Assembly: GCA_964583615.1 (NCBI GenBank)
Contig: CAZOWM010000022.1
Location: 1 to 55,660, forward strand
DNA length: 55,660 nucleotides
Reading direction: 5' to 3'
Source: CAZOWM01 sp964583615
Lineage (GTDB): Bacteria; Spirochaetota; B62-G9; DRHN01
The first letter of the stretch is position 1. Each line of letters begins with the position of its first letter. Shown here in pieces: positions 48,102-55,660 of this stretch. The notes under the pieces are model-generated. The model searched no databases and had not been told where the DNA came from. It saw nothing but the letters and a program-made list of their open reading frames with translations. The translations under genes and the position numbers were made by a program.

Positions 48102-48917
48102 TCAGGCGCGCGTGCAGTGAAAGAGCATGACGTCACCGATGTTGAAATATTTTGCCAGCTTGTCTGCCGGGCACTTGAGAAAATTCGGACTCCTGCCTGC
48201 AGGTATTCCGCCCCATGACACCTGTTTTATCACCTGAAACTGTGTCCGTTCAAGTAATACCCTCATCGTTTTCTTCGCGAACAGGTAAATGTGGTCGGGA
48301 ATCGCAGATCTCCATCTCTCTTGAGATACACGGGCCTGGAATCCATCGACGTTCGGAGTAGTAAGCACCATGTGTCCTCCGGGCTTCAATAATCTCTTCA
48401 CCTCAAGAAGGAGGGATGTGGGATCTGGAACGTGTTCGATGAGGTGTGAGAGGTGCACCACGTCGAAGTGTTTGTCAGGAAGGCGCGCTTCCTCGATGGT
48501 CCCAATAGATATGTCGAGACCGAAACGCTTGATGCCGTACTCTGCAGATTCCCTGCAAATCTCGACGCCTTTTGTGTTCCATCCTTTGTTTTTCATATAA
48601 TTCAGCAGAAGCCCGGTGGCGCATCCGATGTCGAGGAAGTTTCTTCCTGCTCCCGAATCATGATAGAACCGATCGAACCGAATGTCATTCAGCCCGAGTT
48701 TCATGAGGTGAAAAAAATTTTCCTGATTTTTCAGTTCGTAGGAGAAATAATTTTCTCTGTATCTGTTTCTCAGAGCGTGAAATACCGGTCGCGGGTTTTG
48801 ATATACAAGCCCGCACCGCGTGCACTTGCGGTACGCGAATCGTCCCATGGAGAGAAATGGAACCGATTCTCTGTTTTCACAGATGTTGCATACCACATCC
48901 TCGAGCATTTCAGGCAT
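48102..48917 (-). CDS. SAM-dependent methyltransferase with N-terminal zinc ribbon
   Basis: 271 residues (GGAG 7 nt before the ATG). N-terminal CNIC...CTRC (about 10-35) forms a zinc ribbon, as in many sugar and cell-surface methyltransferases. The class I core has motif I FLDIGCATGLLLNYMK, VEICRESAEYGIKRFG, FDVVHLSHLIEHVPDP and LLKPGGHMVLTTPNVDG. Substrate not clear. It starts 195 bp after ftsH ends; that gap shows no gene. Confidence 0.85.
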   Translation of the reverse strand: MPEMLEDVVCNICENRESVPFLSMGRFAYRKCTRCGLVYQNPRPVFHALRNRYRENYFSYELKNQENFFHLMKLGLNDIRFDRFYHDSGAGRNFLDIGCATGLLLNYMKNKGWNTKGVEICRESAEYGIKRFGLDISIGTIEEARLPDKHFDVVHLSHLIEHVPDPTSLLLEVKRLLKPGGHMVLTTPNVDGFQARVSQERWRSAIPDHIYLFAKKTMRVLLERTQFQVIKQVSWGGIPAGRSPNFLKCPADKLAKYFNIGDVMLFHCTRA

Positions 48918-49112
48918 TCCATGTCTCCTTTCGTACTCTGCTATCCTATTTATCGGATGGTTTAACCCCAGGTAAATAGAGGAGTTTCATCAATTCCCGC
49001 AGGTTTACCGGTGCCTATCGGTGAGACTGACAAAATGCTCGAAAGGTGTTGGGAAAAAAGAATGAGTTGGGGCTTTTTCATCGGTGAAGGTCTGCGTGCA
49101 TTCGGGAGACGG

Positions 49113-51101
49113 CTATTCCCCGCCCGCTTCATTCGTGGCTATCTTCATTTTTCCAAGTTTCGTATTTTCTTTCTTTACGGAAATATTTGGCTCGCCTGCA
49201 GCTTCGTTTTTCTGTTTGCGGTTCCTTTCAGCTGTCTCCTGCTTTTTTACCAGCTTCTTGTTTGTACTGTTTATCTCTGTAATCTCTTCTATCTCTTTTC
49301 GATCCAGCGCTTCCTTTTCCAGAAGTACTTTTGCAAGCTTGTTGAGTTTTGATTTGTTGCGAGTGAGAATATCCCATGCGATGGTATAAGCTTCATCAAC
49401 GATCTCCCGTATTTCCTCGTCAATGAGCTCGGATGTCTTCTCACTGTAATCCTTGTGTCGCGCAATCTCTTTTCCGATAAAAATCGGCTCCTCCTTCTGT
49501 CCGTACAGGAGAGGTCCCAGTTTGTTGCTCATCCCCCACTCACACACCATTCTCCTTGCCAACGCGGTGGCCCGCTCGATGTCGTTATGAGCCCCTGTAG
49601 TGATACCTCCCTTTCCGTACTGGATTTCTTCTGCGACCCTTCCCCCCATAAGGAGTGTAATCTGGTCAAGTATGTAGTCTTTCGTGAGGTTGTGTTTGTC
49701 GCCTTCCGGGAGACTCTGAGTAAGGCCAAGGGACAGCCCCCTCGGAATTATTGTCATCTTGTGTACTGGGTCGGCATTGGGGAGAATCATTCCCAGCAGC
49801 GCGTGTCCGGACTCGTGATATGCAGTAATTTTTTTTTCTTCATTCGAAATTACGATACTTCTCCTCTCAGGACCCATGAGAACCTTGTCCTTCGCAAACT
49901 CAAACTCTTCCATCCCGACCTTTCGCTTGTTGCGTCTTGCAGCAAGAAGGGCTGCTTCATTCACAAGATTAGCAAGGTCTGCACCGGAAAAACCGGGGGT
50001 CCCCCGCGCAATCATTTTGAGGTTTACGGTTGTCGCGAGAGGAATTTTCCTGGAGTGGACTTTCAGTATCCCTTCTCTTCCCTTGATGTCAGGAATATCG
50101 ACTACCACCTGCCGGTCAAACCTCCCAGGTCGCAGAAGCGCAGGATCGAGCACATCGGGCCGGTTCGTTGCCGCGACCACAATTATTCCTTCGTTTTCCT
50201 CGAATCCGTCCATTTCCACCAGCAGCTGGTTGAGCGTCTGCTCTCTTTCATCATGCCCGCCACCGTATCCGGCCCCTCTCACTCTTCCGACTGCATCCAA
50301 CTCATCAATAAATATGATGCACGGGGAATGCTTTTTCCCCTGTTCGAAAAGATCACGCACCCTGCTTGCACCAACTCCGACGAACATTTCGACAAAATCA
50401 GAACCGCTCATGCTAAAAAAGGGCACATCTGCCTCGCCGGCGATTGCCTTTGCAAGGAGGGTTTTCCCTGTTCCGGGAGGTCCTATCAGTAAAAGCCCTT
50501 TTGGTATTTTTGCACCGAGCCTCGTGAATTTGGCAGTGTCCTTGAGGTACTCTATGACCTCACCGAGCTCCTCTTTCGCCTCCTCCACACCGGCAACATC
50601 TCTGAATGTAATCTTTCTCGAGCTGTCAGGCTGGAGCCTTGCCCTGCTCTTTCCGAATGAAAGGGCCTTGTTGCTCGTCCCCTGAATCTGCCTGAGCATG
50701 ATGAACCAGAATATCCCGAGGATGAGAATCCAGGGAATGATCCCTACAAGCGCGTTGAGAAAGGGGTAATTTCTCTTTGCTTCACCCTTGAACTCAATGT
50801 TGTTTTCAATAAGGATCGGTATCAGGTTCGGATCATCATAGGGGATGATGGTATGAAAGGAGATAAGCGGAGCATCACCTCCAGAAATGTATCCGTAAAT
50901 ATCCTTCTCGATAATCCTCAGCTTCTGAACCTTTTCCTCTTCGACAAGCTGGATAAAGTTCGAGTATTCTATTTCCTGATAGCTCTCTTTTGGTTTGTTG
51001 AACATGAACATGAGAAACAGTGCTACGAGTCCGATTATCGCGATGAGAGCCAGACGATTGGACGGTTTGAAATTTTTAAAATCGTTTTTATTGTTTGTCA
51101 C
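49113..51101 (-). CDS. ftsH: ATP-dependent zinc metalloprotease FtsH
   Basis: 662 residues from a GTG at 51101 (AAAGGGA upstream, inside the hpt end). Two membrane helices (about 18-36 and 118-135) flank the periplasmic domain. AAA+ domain: LLLIGPPGTGKTLLAKAIAG, CIIFIDELDAVGR, ATNRPDVLDPALLRPGRFDR with the SRH arginines, and pore loop MFVGVGASR. Protease: TAYHESGHALLG (zinc HExxH) and later GAHNDIERATALARRMV. A charged Lys-rich C-terminal tail of about 50 residues. Quality control of membrane and soluble proteins. The hpt-ftsH order is conserved in many bacteria. Confidence 0.97.
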   Translation of the reverse strand: MTNNKNDFKNFKPSNRLALIAIIGLVALFLMFMFNKPKESYQEIEYSNFIQLVEEEKVQKLRIIEKDIYGYISGGDAPLISFHTIIPYDDPNLIPILIENNIEFKGEAKRNYPFLNALVGIIPWILILGIFWFIMLRQIQGTSNKALSFGKSRARLQPDSSRKITFRDVAGVEEAKEELGEVIEYLKDTAKFTRLGAKIPKGLLLIGPPGTGKTLLAKAIAGEADVPFFSMSGSDFVEMFVGVGASRVRDLFEQGKKHSPCIIFIDELDAVGRVRGAGYGGGHDEREQTLNQLLVEMDGFEENEGIIVVAATNRPDVLDPALLRPGRFDRQVVVDIPDIKGREGILKVHSRKIPLATTVNLKMIARGTPGFSGADLANLVNEAALLAARRNKRKVGMEEFEFAKDKVLMGPERRSIVISNEEKKITAYHESGHALLGMILPNADPVHKMTIIPRGLSLGLTQSLPEGDKHNLTKDYILDQITLLMGGRVAEEIQYGKGGITTGAHNDIERATALARRMVCEWGMSNKLGPLLYGQKEEPIFIGKEIARHKDYSEKTSELIDEEIREIVDEAYTIAWDILTRNKSKLNKLAKVLLEKEALDRKEIEEITEINSTNKKLVKKQETAERNRKQKNEAAGEPNISVKKENTKLGKMKIATNEAGGE

Positions 51102-51627
51102 CTGTGTCCCTTTCAACAATTAATTCAGCAATAGAATCCATTTCTCTGTATCGTTCATTGTAATCGAGCCCGTATCCGATAAGAAACTGATCACCAACTT
51201 CAAACCCGATATAATCGATGCCCACATCAACCTTTCGCATGCACCGTTTGTCCAGAAGAGTACAGACCTTAATGCTCTTCGGTTTATGCAGCTTGAGATA
51301 GTTTATTATATAATCGACTGTAAGGCCTGTATCGATTATATCTTCGACAATAAGGAGATTCTTCCCTCTCACGTCCATCTTCAAATCTTTTATGATTCGA
51401 ACATAACCGGTGGTTTTTGTCCCTTTGTAGCTCGTGGTTGCGATAAAATCTATGGAAATGGGTGCAGTCACATATCGGCACAGGTCAGCAAGAAAGATAA
51501 ACGCACCTTTTAAATTGCAGACGAGCACGATTTTCTCGTCACCGTAATCACTGGATATTCGAGCTCCCAGTTCACGGACTTTTTTTTGTATTTGATCTTT
51601 TGTCAACAGGATATTGAATTTTTTCAA
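51088..51627 (-). CDS. hpt: Hypoxanthine(-guanine) phosphoribosyltransferase
   Basis: 179 residues. VLVCNLKGAFIFLADLCRYV, flexible loop ISIDFIATTSYKG, PRPP motif NLLIVEDIIDTGLTVDYIIN, and purine-site region VDYIGFEVGDQFLIGYGLDY. Salvages hypoxanthine and guanine with PRPP. Start is a TTG without a strong site. Its end overlaps ftsH by 14 bp; tilS lies 31 bp upstream. Confidence 0.95.
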   Translation of the reverse strand: MKKFNILLTKDQIQKKVRELGARISSDYGDEKIVLVCNLKGAFIFLADLCRYVTAPISIDFIATTSYKGTKTTGYVRIIKDLKMDVRGKNLLIVEDIIDTGLTVDYIINYLKLHKPKSIKVCTLLDKRCMRKVDVGIDYIGFEVGDQFLIGYGLDYNERYREMDSIAELIVERDTGDKQ

Positions 51628-51658
51628 TGTTTACAGTCCATTCCCATAAGATCGATTT

Positions 51659-53101
51659 TCATGTCTTTACCAACTCACACACAAGTATCTTGACTGTTTG
51701 TTCCGAGACGCAATGATTTACCGACACTCTGTTCAATTTTCCATAAAGAGAACAGAATACCCCTGCGATTTCCTCATCACTTACAATGATCGGCACCAGG
51801 TATCTCATCTCAGAAGGCACCTTGTCGTTGATAAAAAGAGTTTTGAGCTTTTTCATGCCGACGTTGGGGAGAGAAATTCTGTCTCCCTGAACTCTATTTC
51901 TGATGTGAATCGGAAGCACGAGCTTGTTGAAATCAAAGTAGATTTTGTTTTTCTTAAATGAGGATACAGATTCTTTCAGTTCGAAACGGATTTCCCTGCC
52001 AATTTCCTCGATATTTATCGATGAATCAAAATGTTTTACCCTGTAAAGATACCCTTTATTGAAGGAGCAGACAACTTTTTTCTCGAACACAATGTTCTCG
52101 TATTCCTTTCTGATCCTGAATAATTCATTGTGATATAATATTTTATTCCTTTCCAGCGGTTGCTTCACAAGGTCCTCGAGAACAACAAACGGAATATACG
52201 GTTTTTGTAGAAACGAATCGTCTCTACAGAGTGTATCGAATGCCAGAAGGATGACCCTTCTTTTCATCGCATCGCTCAAGCGTGTATATTCTCGTACATC
52301 GATACAGATTCTTTCGGATTCCCTCCCCATCCGGTAAGAACCGGCGATCAGGCAACCGTTATTTTTTTTTAAAGAATCCAATATTCGGGCAGCTTCAGCA
52401 TTCATGAGTTGATCTTCCTCATGAATAATTTGGGCTAGATTGAGAACATGCTCACTGGAGCGGCTGTTGATTTCATTGAACCGGGGTATAATTTCCCTGC
52501 GGATTTTGTTGCGCCTGTAGGAAACACAGTAATTTGTATGATCGATCCGGAATGCGTGATTACCTGATGCCAGATACTTTTTCAGCTCGCTTTTTGTACA
52601 GTTCAACATGGGATGTATGATTCTTCCGCACCTGGGTCGAATGCCGGAAAAACCCGACGGTCCGGTGCCTGAAAGCAATCTGAAGATTATTGTCTCGACA
52701 TTGTCGTCACGCGTATGCCCCGTGGCAATGCTGTCGAAGCCGAACTGCCTGAGCAGACCATAGAGGTACTCCAGGCGGAACCGCCGCGCTGCTTCTTCCA
52801 CGGATTCAATTTTTTCCCGTGCATGGAAAACGTCAACACCTTTTGTGTGAAAGCGAATGCCAAGCCTTTTGCAGAGCTCCTGCACGAAACGCTGGTCTTC
52901 CCTCGAGGCCTCTCCCCGCAATCCGTGCTCAAGGTGGGCGACTTCGATGTGAAGGCGATACTCAGGCAGCACACAACACATTATGTGGAGTAAAGCTACA
53001 GAGTCCGGTCCTCCCGAGACTGCGAGAAGAATGCGATCCTCTGAATGAAGCAGATCATGACGGTTGCAATAGTATTTTATTTTTTCAACGATTCCTGTCA
53101 T
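51659..53101 (-). CDS. tilS: tRNA(Ile)-lysidine synthetase
   Basis: 480 residues from the ATG at 53101 (GAGG 9 nt upstream). N-type ATP pyrophosphatase: ILLAVSGGPDSVALLHIMCC (SGGxDS loop), then VAHLEHGLRGEASREDQRFV and ATGHTRDDNVETIIFRLLSG. A TilS substrate-binding domain and the C-terminal domain with RVQGDRISLPNVGMKKLKTL follow, so this is the long form. Converts C34 of the CAU-anticodon tRNA-Ile to lysidine. Part of the pth-tilS-hpt-ftsH run. Confidence 0.95.
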   Translation of the reverse strand: MTGIVEKIKYYCNRHDLLHSEDRILLAVSGGPDSVALLHIMCCVLPEYRLHIEVAHLEHGLRGEASREDQRFVQELCKRLGIRFHTKGVDVFHAREKIESVEEAARRFRLEYLYGLLRQFGFDSIATGHTRDDNVETIIFRLLSGTGPSGFSGIRPRCGRIIHPMLNCTKSELKKYLASGNHAFRIDHTNYCVSYRRNKIRREIIPRFNEINSRSSEHVLNLAQIIHEEDQLMNAEAARILDSLKKNNGCLIAGSYRMGRESERICIDVREYTRLSDAMKRRVILLAFDTLCRDDSFLQKPYIPFVVLEDLVKQPLERNKILYHNELFRIRKEYENIVFEKKVVCSFNKGYLYRVKHFDSSINIEEIGREIRFELKESVSSFKKNKIYFDFNKLVLPIHIRNRVQGDRISLPNVGMKKLKTLFINDKVPSEMRYLVPIIVSDEEIAGVFCSLYGKLNRVSVNHCVSEQTVKILVCELVKT

Positions 53102-53118
53102 ACTCAAAGACCTCTTTC

Positions 53119-53199
53119 ACGCACGATGTGCGTAATGAGAGATTTCTCGTTACAGTTCCGCAGAACTCAAACGGTACGCAGTGTTCAGTCTTTCTGAAC
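53119..53199 (-). repeat. Series of small hairpins in the pth-tilS gap
   Basis: Within the 151-bp gap the minus strand has GTTCAG-AAAGA-CTGAAC (53183-53199), GTTC-TGCG-GAAC (53155-53166) and ACGCAC-ATC-GTGCGT (53119-53133), with a near-perfect AACGAGA/TCTCATT pair between. No T-tracts. Perhaps an RNA-processing or leader structure before tilS. Confidence 0.4.
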
Positions 53200-53252
53200 A
53201 TTCGTTGAGGCGAGATGATAGACGTTCTTTTCCACAATATGAGCGAAGGGTT

Positions 53253-53855
53253 TCAGGTGTGTTGTTCAGTCCTGAGCTCGGTTATCAATTTATTGTTGAA
53301 TCTGTTCATCGATTCATCGATTGAATGCATGATCATTACGTCCAGAGCTTCGATGATCATATCGAGTTTATTATCAAGGACTTCCATTTCATCGGGAGAG
53401 AAATCTTCCAATACATAATCATACATGTCTTTTTCAGAATGAAATGGCGGTTTTCCAATCCCAAATTTTATCCGAGGGAAGTCTTCCGACTTGAGTGAAT
53501 AAATAAGCGATTTTATTCCGTTGTGGCCACCGGAACCACCACTTCTGCGAATTCTGATCATTCCGAAAGGAAGCTCAGTATCGTCGGCAATAACAATAAT
53601 ATTCGAAGTTTTTATTTTCAAAAAGCTTGCAAGATAGAGAACCGCTTCTCCACTGAGGTTCATAAAGGTCTGCGGCTTGAGAAGGACAACACCTTCACCG
53701 TTACATTTTCCCCGACCGAAGATCGCCTTCTTCTTTTTTATACAAAGATCGATACCATGATAGTTTGCAAACTTATCAACCACGAGGAAACCAACATTGT
53801 GTCTATTTTTCTCATATTGTTCGCCGGGATTTCCAAGACCAACAATGAGTTTCAA
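53253..53855 (-). CDS. pth: Peptidyl-tRNA hydrolase
   Basis: 200 residues. LIVGLGNPGEQYEKNRHNVG with catalytic His, VLLKPQTFMNLSGEAV with Asn, IIVIADDTELPFGMIRIRRS with the catalytic Asp, and GGSGGHNGIKSLIYSL. Releases tRNA from dropped-off peptidyl-tRNA. TTG start with GGGGG 8 nt upstream. Between rplY and tilS on the same strand, as in many bacteria. Confidence 0.96.
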   Translation of the reverse strand: MKLIVGLGNPGEQYEKNRHNVGFLVVDKFANYHGIDLCIKKKKAIFGRGKCNGEGVVLLKPQTFMNLSGEAVLYLASFLKIKTSNIIVIADDTELPFGMIRIRRSGGSGGHNGIKSLIYSLKSEDFPRIKFGIGKPPFHSEKDMYDYVLEDFSPDEMEVLDNKLDMIIEALDVMIMHSIDESMNRFNNKLITELRTEQHT

Positions 53856-53893
53856 ATCAAAACCCCCGATGATAATTGTATAATGTCGAAAAT

Positions 53894-54544
53894 TTAATCT
53901 TTTTGACTCTTCCCTTCTTGTTCAGGGATTTCTTCTTCAGGAGCAGCTTCTGCTGCCTCAGCTTCAACTGCCTCTTCTTCAGCTGCTTTGATAACTGTCG
54001 GTGACCCGATTGTAAGCACAACCTGTTCCGGATTCGCATGCATGTGAATTTTTTCATCAACTTTGATATCTTTCACGTGTATGGAGTCCCCGACTTCGAG
54101 GTCTGTCACATCAACAACGATGGAATCCGGGATGTCTTTCGGAAGGCATTCGATTTCAAGATCTCTGATGAATACTTCGAGTATTCCTCCTTTCTTCACC
54201 CCTTTTGAAGTCCCCTTCACTTTTATCGGGATTTCGGTTCGCAACTTCTTGCCCTTTTCTATTTCATAGAAATCGACGTGGATAATGTTTTTTTTCAACG
54301 GGTCAATCTGGTAGTCCTTGACAATTACTTCTGCTTTTTCCTTTCCGTCGATATTCAGCGTAATAATCGAATGTTCACCGATTTCTAAAAAGAGGTTTTC
54401 AAAATCGAGTATTCGCAAAGAGAGTTTTTTCGTCCCTCTGTGACCGTAGAGGACTGCCGGGATAAATCCATCACTGCGAAGTTTGCGAGCGACGCTTTTT
54501 CCCGTCCCCTCTCGCAACTGAATATCAAGAACATGATCTTTCAT
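53894..54544 (-). CDS. rplY: 50S ribosomal protein L25 / Ctc
   Basis: 216 residues, the long Ctc form. N-terminal 5S rRNA-binding domain: QLREGTGKSVARKLRSDGFI, PAVLYGHRG, VIVKDYQIDPLKKNIIHVDF. The C-terminal beta domain is ECLPKDIPDSIVVDVTDLEV, GDSIHVKDIKV. A Glu/Ala-rich acidic tail follows. Strong site (AAGGAG 6 nt). Lies between prs and pth. Confidence 0.96.
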   Translation of the reverse strand: MKDHVLDIQLREGTGKSVARKLRSDGFIPAVLYGHRGTKKLSLRILDFENLFLEIGEHSIITLNIDGKEKAEVIVKDYQIDPLKKNIIHVDFYEIEKGKKLRTEIPIKVKGTSKGVKKGGILEVFIRDLEIECLPKDIPDSIVVDVTDLEVGDSIHVKDIKVDEKIHMHANPEQVVLTIGSPTVIKAAEEEAVEAEAAEAAPEEEIPEQEGKSQKD

Positions 54545-54583
54545 GTTGTCTCCTTCCCTTACCTGGGTGGTGGTATGTACGTT

Positions 54584-55561
54584 TTATTCCAGACCGATGA
54601 GATGATCCTGCTCCGCATCCATAAACAGCGGAGCCACCGATCGATCCTTGTGTATACGCTCAATCGTGTCGGCAATGAGACCTGCGATTGAAAGCACAAT
54701 AATTTTGTTCGCTTCATCTCTGCGTTTATTAAAATAAATTGAATCAGTGACAACAACCTTGGTAAGTGCGGATTTCTTTATATTATCCATTGCGTCCGCC
54801 GAAAATACACCGTGTGTCGCACATGCGTAGATATTTTTTGCTCCTTTTTCTGCAAGCACCTTTGCCGCGGCACAGAGAGTACCTGCAGTGTCTACCATGT
54901 CATCGAGAATGATCAGGTCGAACCCCTTAATCTGATCTGCACCGATTATGTTCATTACTGTTGCTTTATTTTTGTCATAGCGCCTCTTATCGATAATCGC
55001 CATGTTTGTTCTGAGCAGTCTCGCAAAGAACCGCGCCCTTTCCACACCTCCCGCGTCCGGAGAGATGACCACAAAGTCTCCCTTCATCTTTTTGAAATAG
55101 TCGAACAACACAGGAGTAGCAAAAAGATGGTCAACAGGAATATTGAAATATCCCTGGATCTGCGCCGCATGCACATCGAGCAACAAAATTCTGTTCGCCC
55201 CGGCGACAGCGAGGAGGTCAGCTACCAGCTTCGCGGTAATTGGTGTGCGTGGCTGTGCCTTCCTGTCCTGCCTTCCATATCCGTAATAGGGAATCACTGA
55301 AGTGATTCTTGCCGCAGATGCCCTTTTGAGCGTATCCAGAAGAATGAGAAGCTCCATTAAATTCTCATTTCCAGGATTAGAGGTCGGCTGTATCACAAAG
55401 ACATCAGCCCCTCTGACTGACTCATTGATCTTGACGAATATCTCCCTATCGGCGAAACGGCAGATCTCGACATCGGTAAGCTGCATACCCAAGGAGTGGA
55501 CAATCTCCTGAGCAAGGTGAATATTCGCTGTACCTGAAATTATTTTCAATTCTCTCACCAT
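54584..55561 (-). CDS. prs: Ribose-phosphate pyrophosphokinase
   Basis: 325 residues from the ATG at 55561 (a GTG directly after it is also possible). IISGTANIHLAQEIVHSLGM, FADREIFVKINESVRGADVF, VIQPTSNPGNENLMELLILL, YGYGRQDRKAQPRTPITAKL (flexible ATP loop), LDVHAAQIQGYF, VVISPDAGGVERARFFARLL and the PRPP loop LIILDDMVDTAGTLCAAAKV. Makes PRPP, the substrate of pyrE and hpt also found in this window. Confidence 0.97.
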   Translation of the reverse strand: MVRELKIISGTANIHLAQEIVHSLGMQLTDVEICRFADREIFVKINESVRGADVFVIQPTSNPGNENLMELLILLDTLKRASAARITSVIPYYGYGRQDRKAQPRTPITAKLVADLLAVAGANRILLLDVHAAQIQGYFNIPVDHLFATPVLFDYFKKMKGDFVVISPDAGGVERARFFARLLRTNMAIIDKRRYDKNKATVMNIIGADQIKGFDLIILDDMVDTAGTLCAAAKVLAEKGAKNIYACATHGVFSADAMDNIKKSALTKVVVTDSIYFNKRRDEANKIIVLSIAGLIADTIERIHKDRSVAPLFMDAEQDHLIGLE

Positions 55562-55607
55562 TTCCCCACATCCCCTCAAAACCCAAGAATAGTACTATAC
55601 CCTAGAT

Positions 55608-55660
55608 CTGGGGCGGGAGGATTCGAACCCCCGAATGTCAGGACCAAAACCTGATGGCTT
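55608..55660 (-). tRNA. tRNA-Gln(TTG), 3' part, runs off window
   Basis: The minus strand shows the anticodon arm TCAGG-TTTTGGT-CCTGA (anticodon TTG), the T-arm GGGGGTTCGAATCCTCC and the acceptor 3' strand CGCCCCA with discriminator G. The 5' half lies beyond the window. CCA is not encoded. Confidence 0.9.

Noticed and set aside
1..55660. CRISPR array or other tandem repeats
   Set aside because: No set of regularly spaced direct repeats was seen on reading through; only isolated pairs.

Overview
The window is bacterial chromosome of moderate GC. It carries one AT-richer accessory segment (about 1-6992) attached to a densely packed core. Most core genes lie on the minus strand in short operons with overlapping or nearly touching genes and clear Shine-Dalgarno sites; TTG starts are unusually frequent. 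The metabolism looks anaerobic or fermentative: a ferredoxin-type indolepyruvate oxidoreductase subunit, an NAD-linked class 1B dihydroorotate dehydrogenase, and amino-sugar and mannitol-phosphate enzymes. The phylum cannot be fixed by eye. A sigma-54 activator coupled to a small sigma-70 factor and a NagB/PIG-L fusion would fit a spirochaete-like or similar Gram-negative lineage, but that is a weak inference.

1-6992: integrated element. A tyrosine integrase ends 30 bp from the 3' end of tRNA-Val(GAC), the usual arrangement for a tRNA-targeted element. Cargo: an IS110 transposase (5' part only) with a structured non-coding stretch upstream that may be a bridge RNA, an XRE regulator pair, a HEPN-domain putative RNase, a TM2 membrane protein, an RRM RNA-binding protein, a NYN putative RNase, and several decaying genes. 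The clustering of RNA-binding and RNA-cutting folds suggests a defence or RNA-processing cargo.

7129-16910: signalling and amino-acid turnover. An NtrB-like kinase, a sigma-54 activator and a small sigma-70 factor form one operon preceded by a consensus -24/-12 promoter and a perfect palindrome about 150 bp upstream. This predicts an autoregulated sigma-54 to sigma-70 cascade, formally like the Borrelia Rrp2-RpoN-RpoS pathway. Downstream on the same strand are gamma-glutamyltransferase, IorB, a PLP aminotransferase and a STAS protein. A second operon holds a hybrid-kinase-like protein and a UlaG-type metallo-hydrolase.

17007-33178: housekeeping and transport genes (rpmB, Nudix, VOC, aspartate aminotransferase, DUF72, recJ, pyrimidine-nucleoside phosphorylase). 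Then an ECF transporter with a fused asymmetric ATPase sits beside a class III aminotransferase-like protein that has lost its PLP lysine, followed by a NagB/PIG-L fusion.

33288-40544: a complete pyrimidine operon, pyrE-pyrB-pyrI-pyrDK(fused)-pyrC-pyrF, then mtlD. It is read from a near-perfect promoter through a leader that holds a short peptide ORF ending inside an intrinsic terminator, which predicts attenuation.

40843-55660: a lipoprotein, a permease fused to a PTS EIIA domain, an ornithine carbamoyltransferase homologue with an altered HCLP motif, a PEBP protein, a sorbosone-dehydrogenase-like propeller protein, a divergent thymidylate synthase, a two-gene LysO exporter, a truncated CutA and a methyltransferase. 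The conserved run prs-rplY-pth-tilS-hpt-ftsH and the 3' part of a tRNA-Gln close the window.
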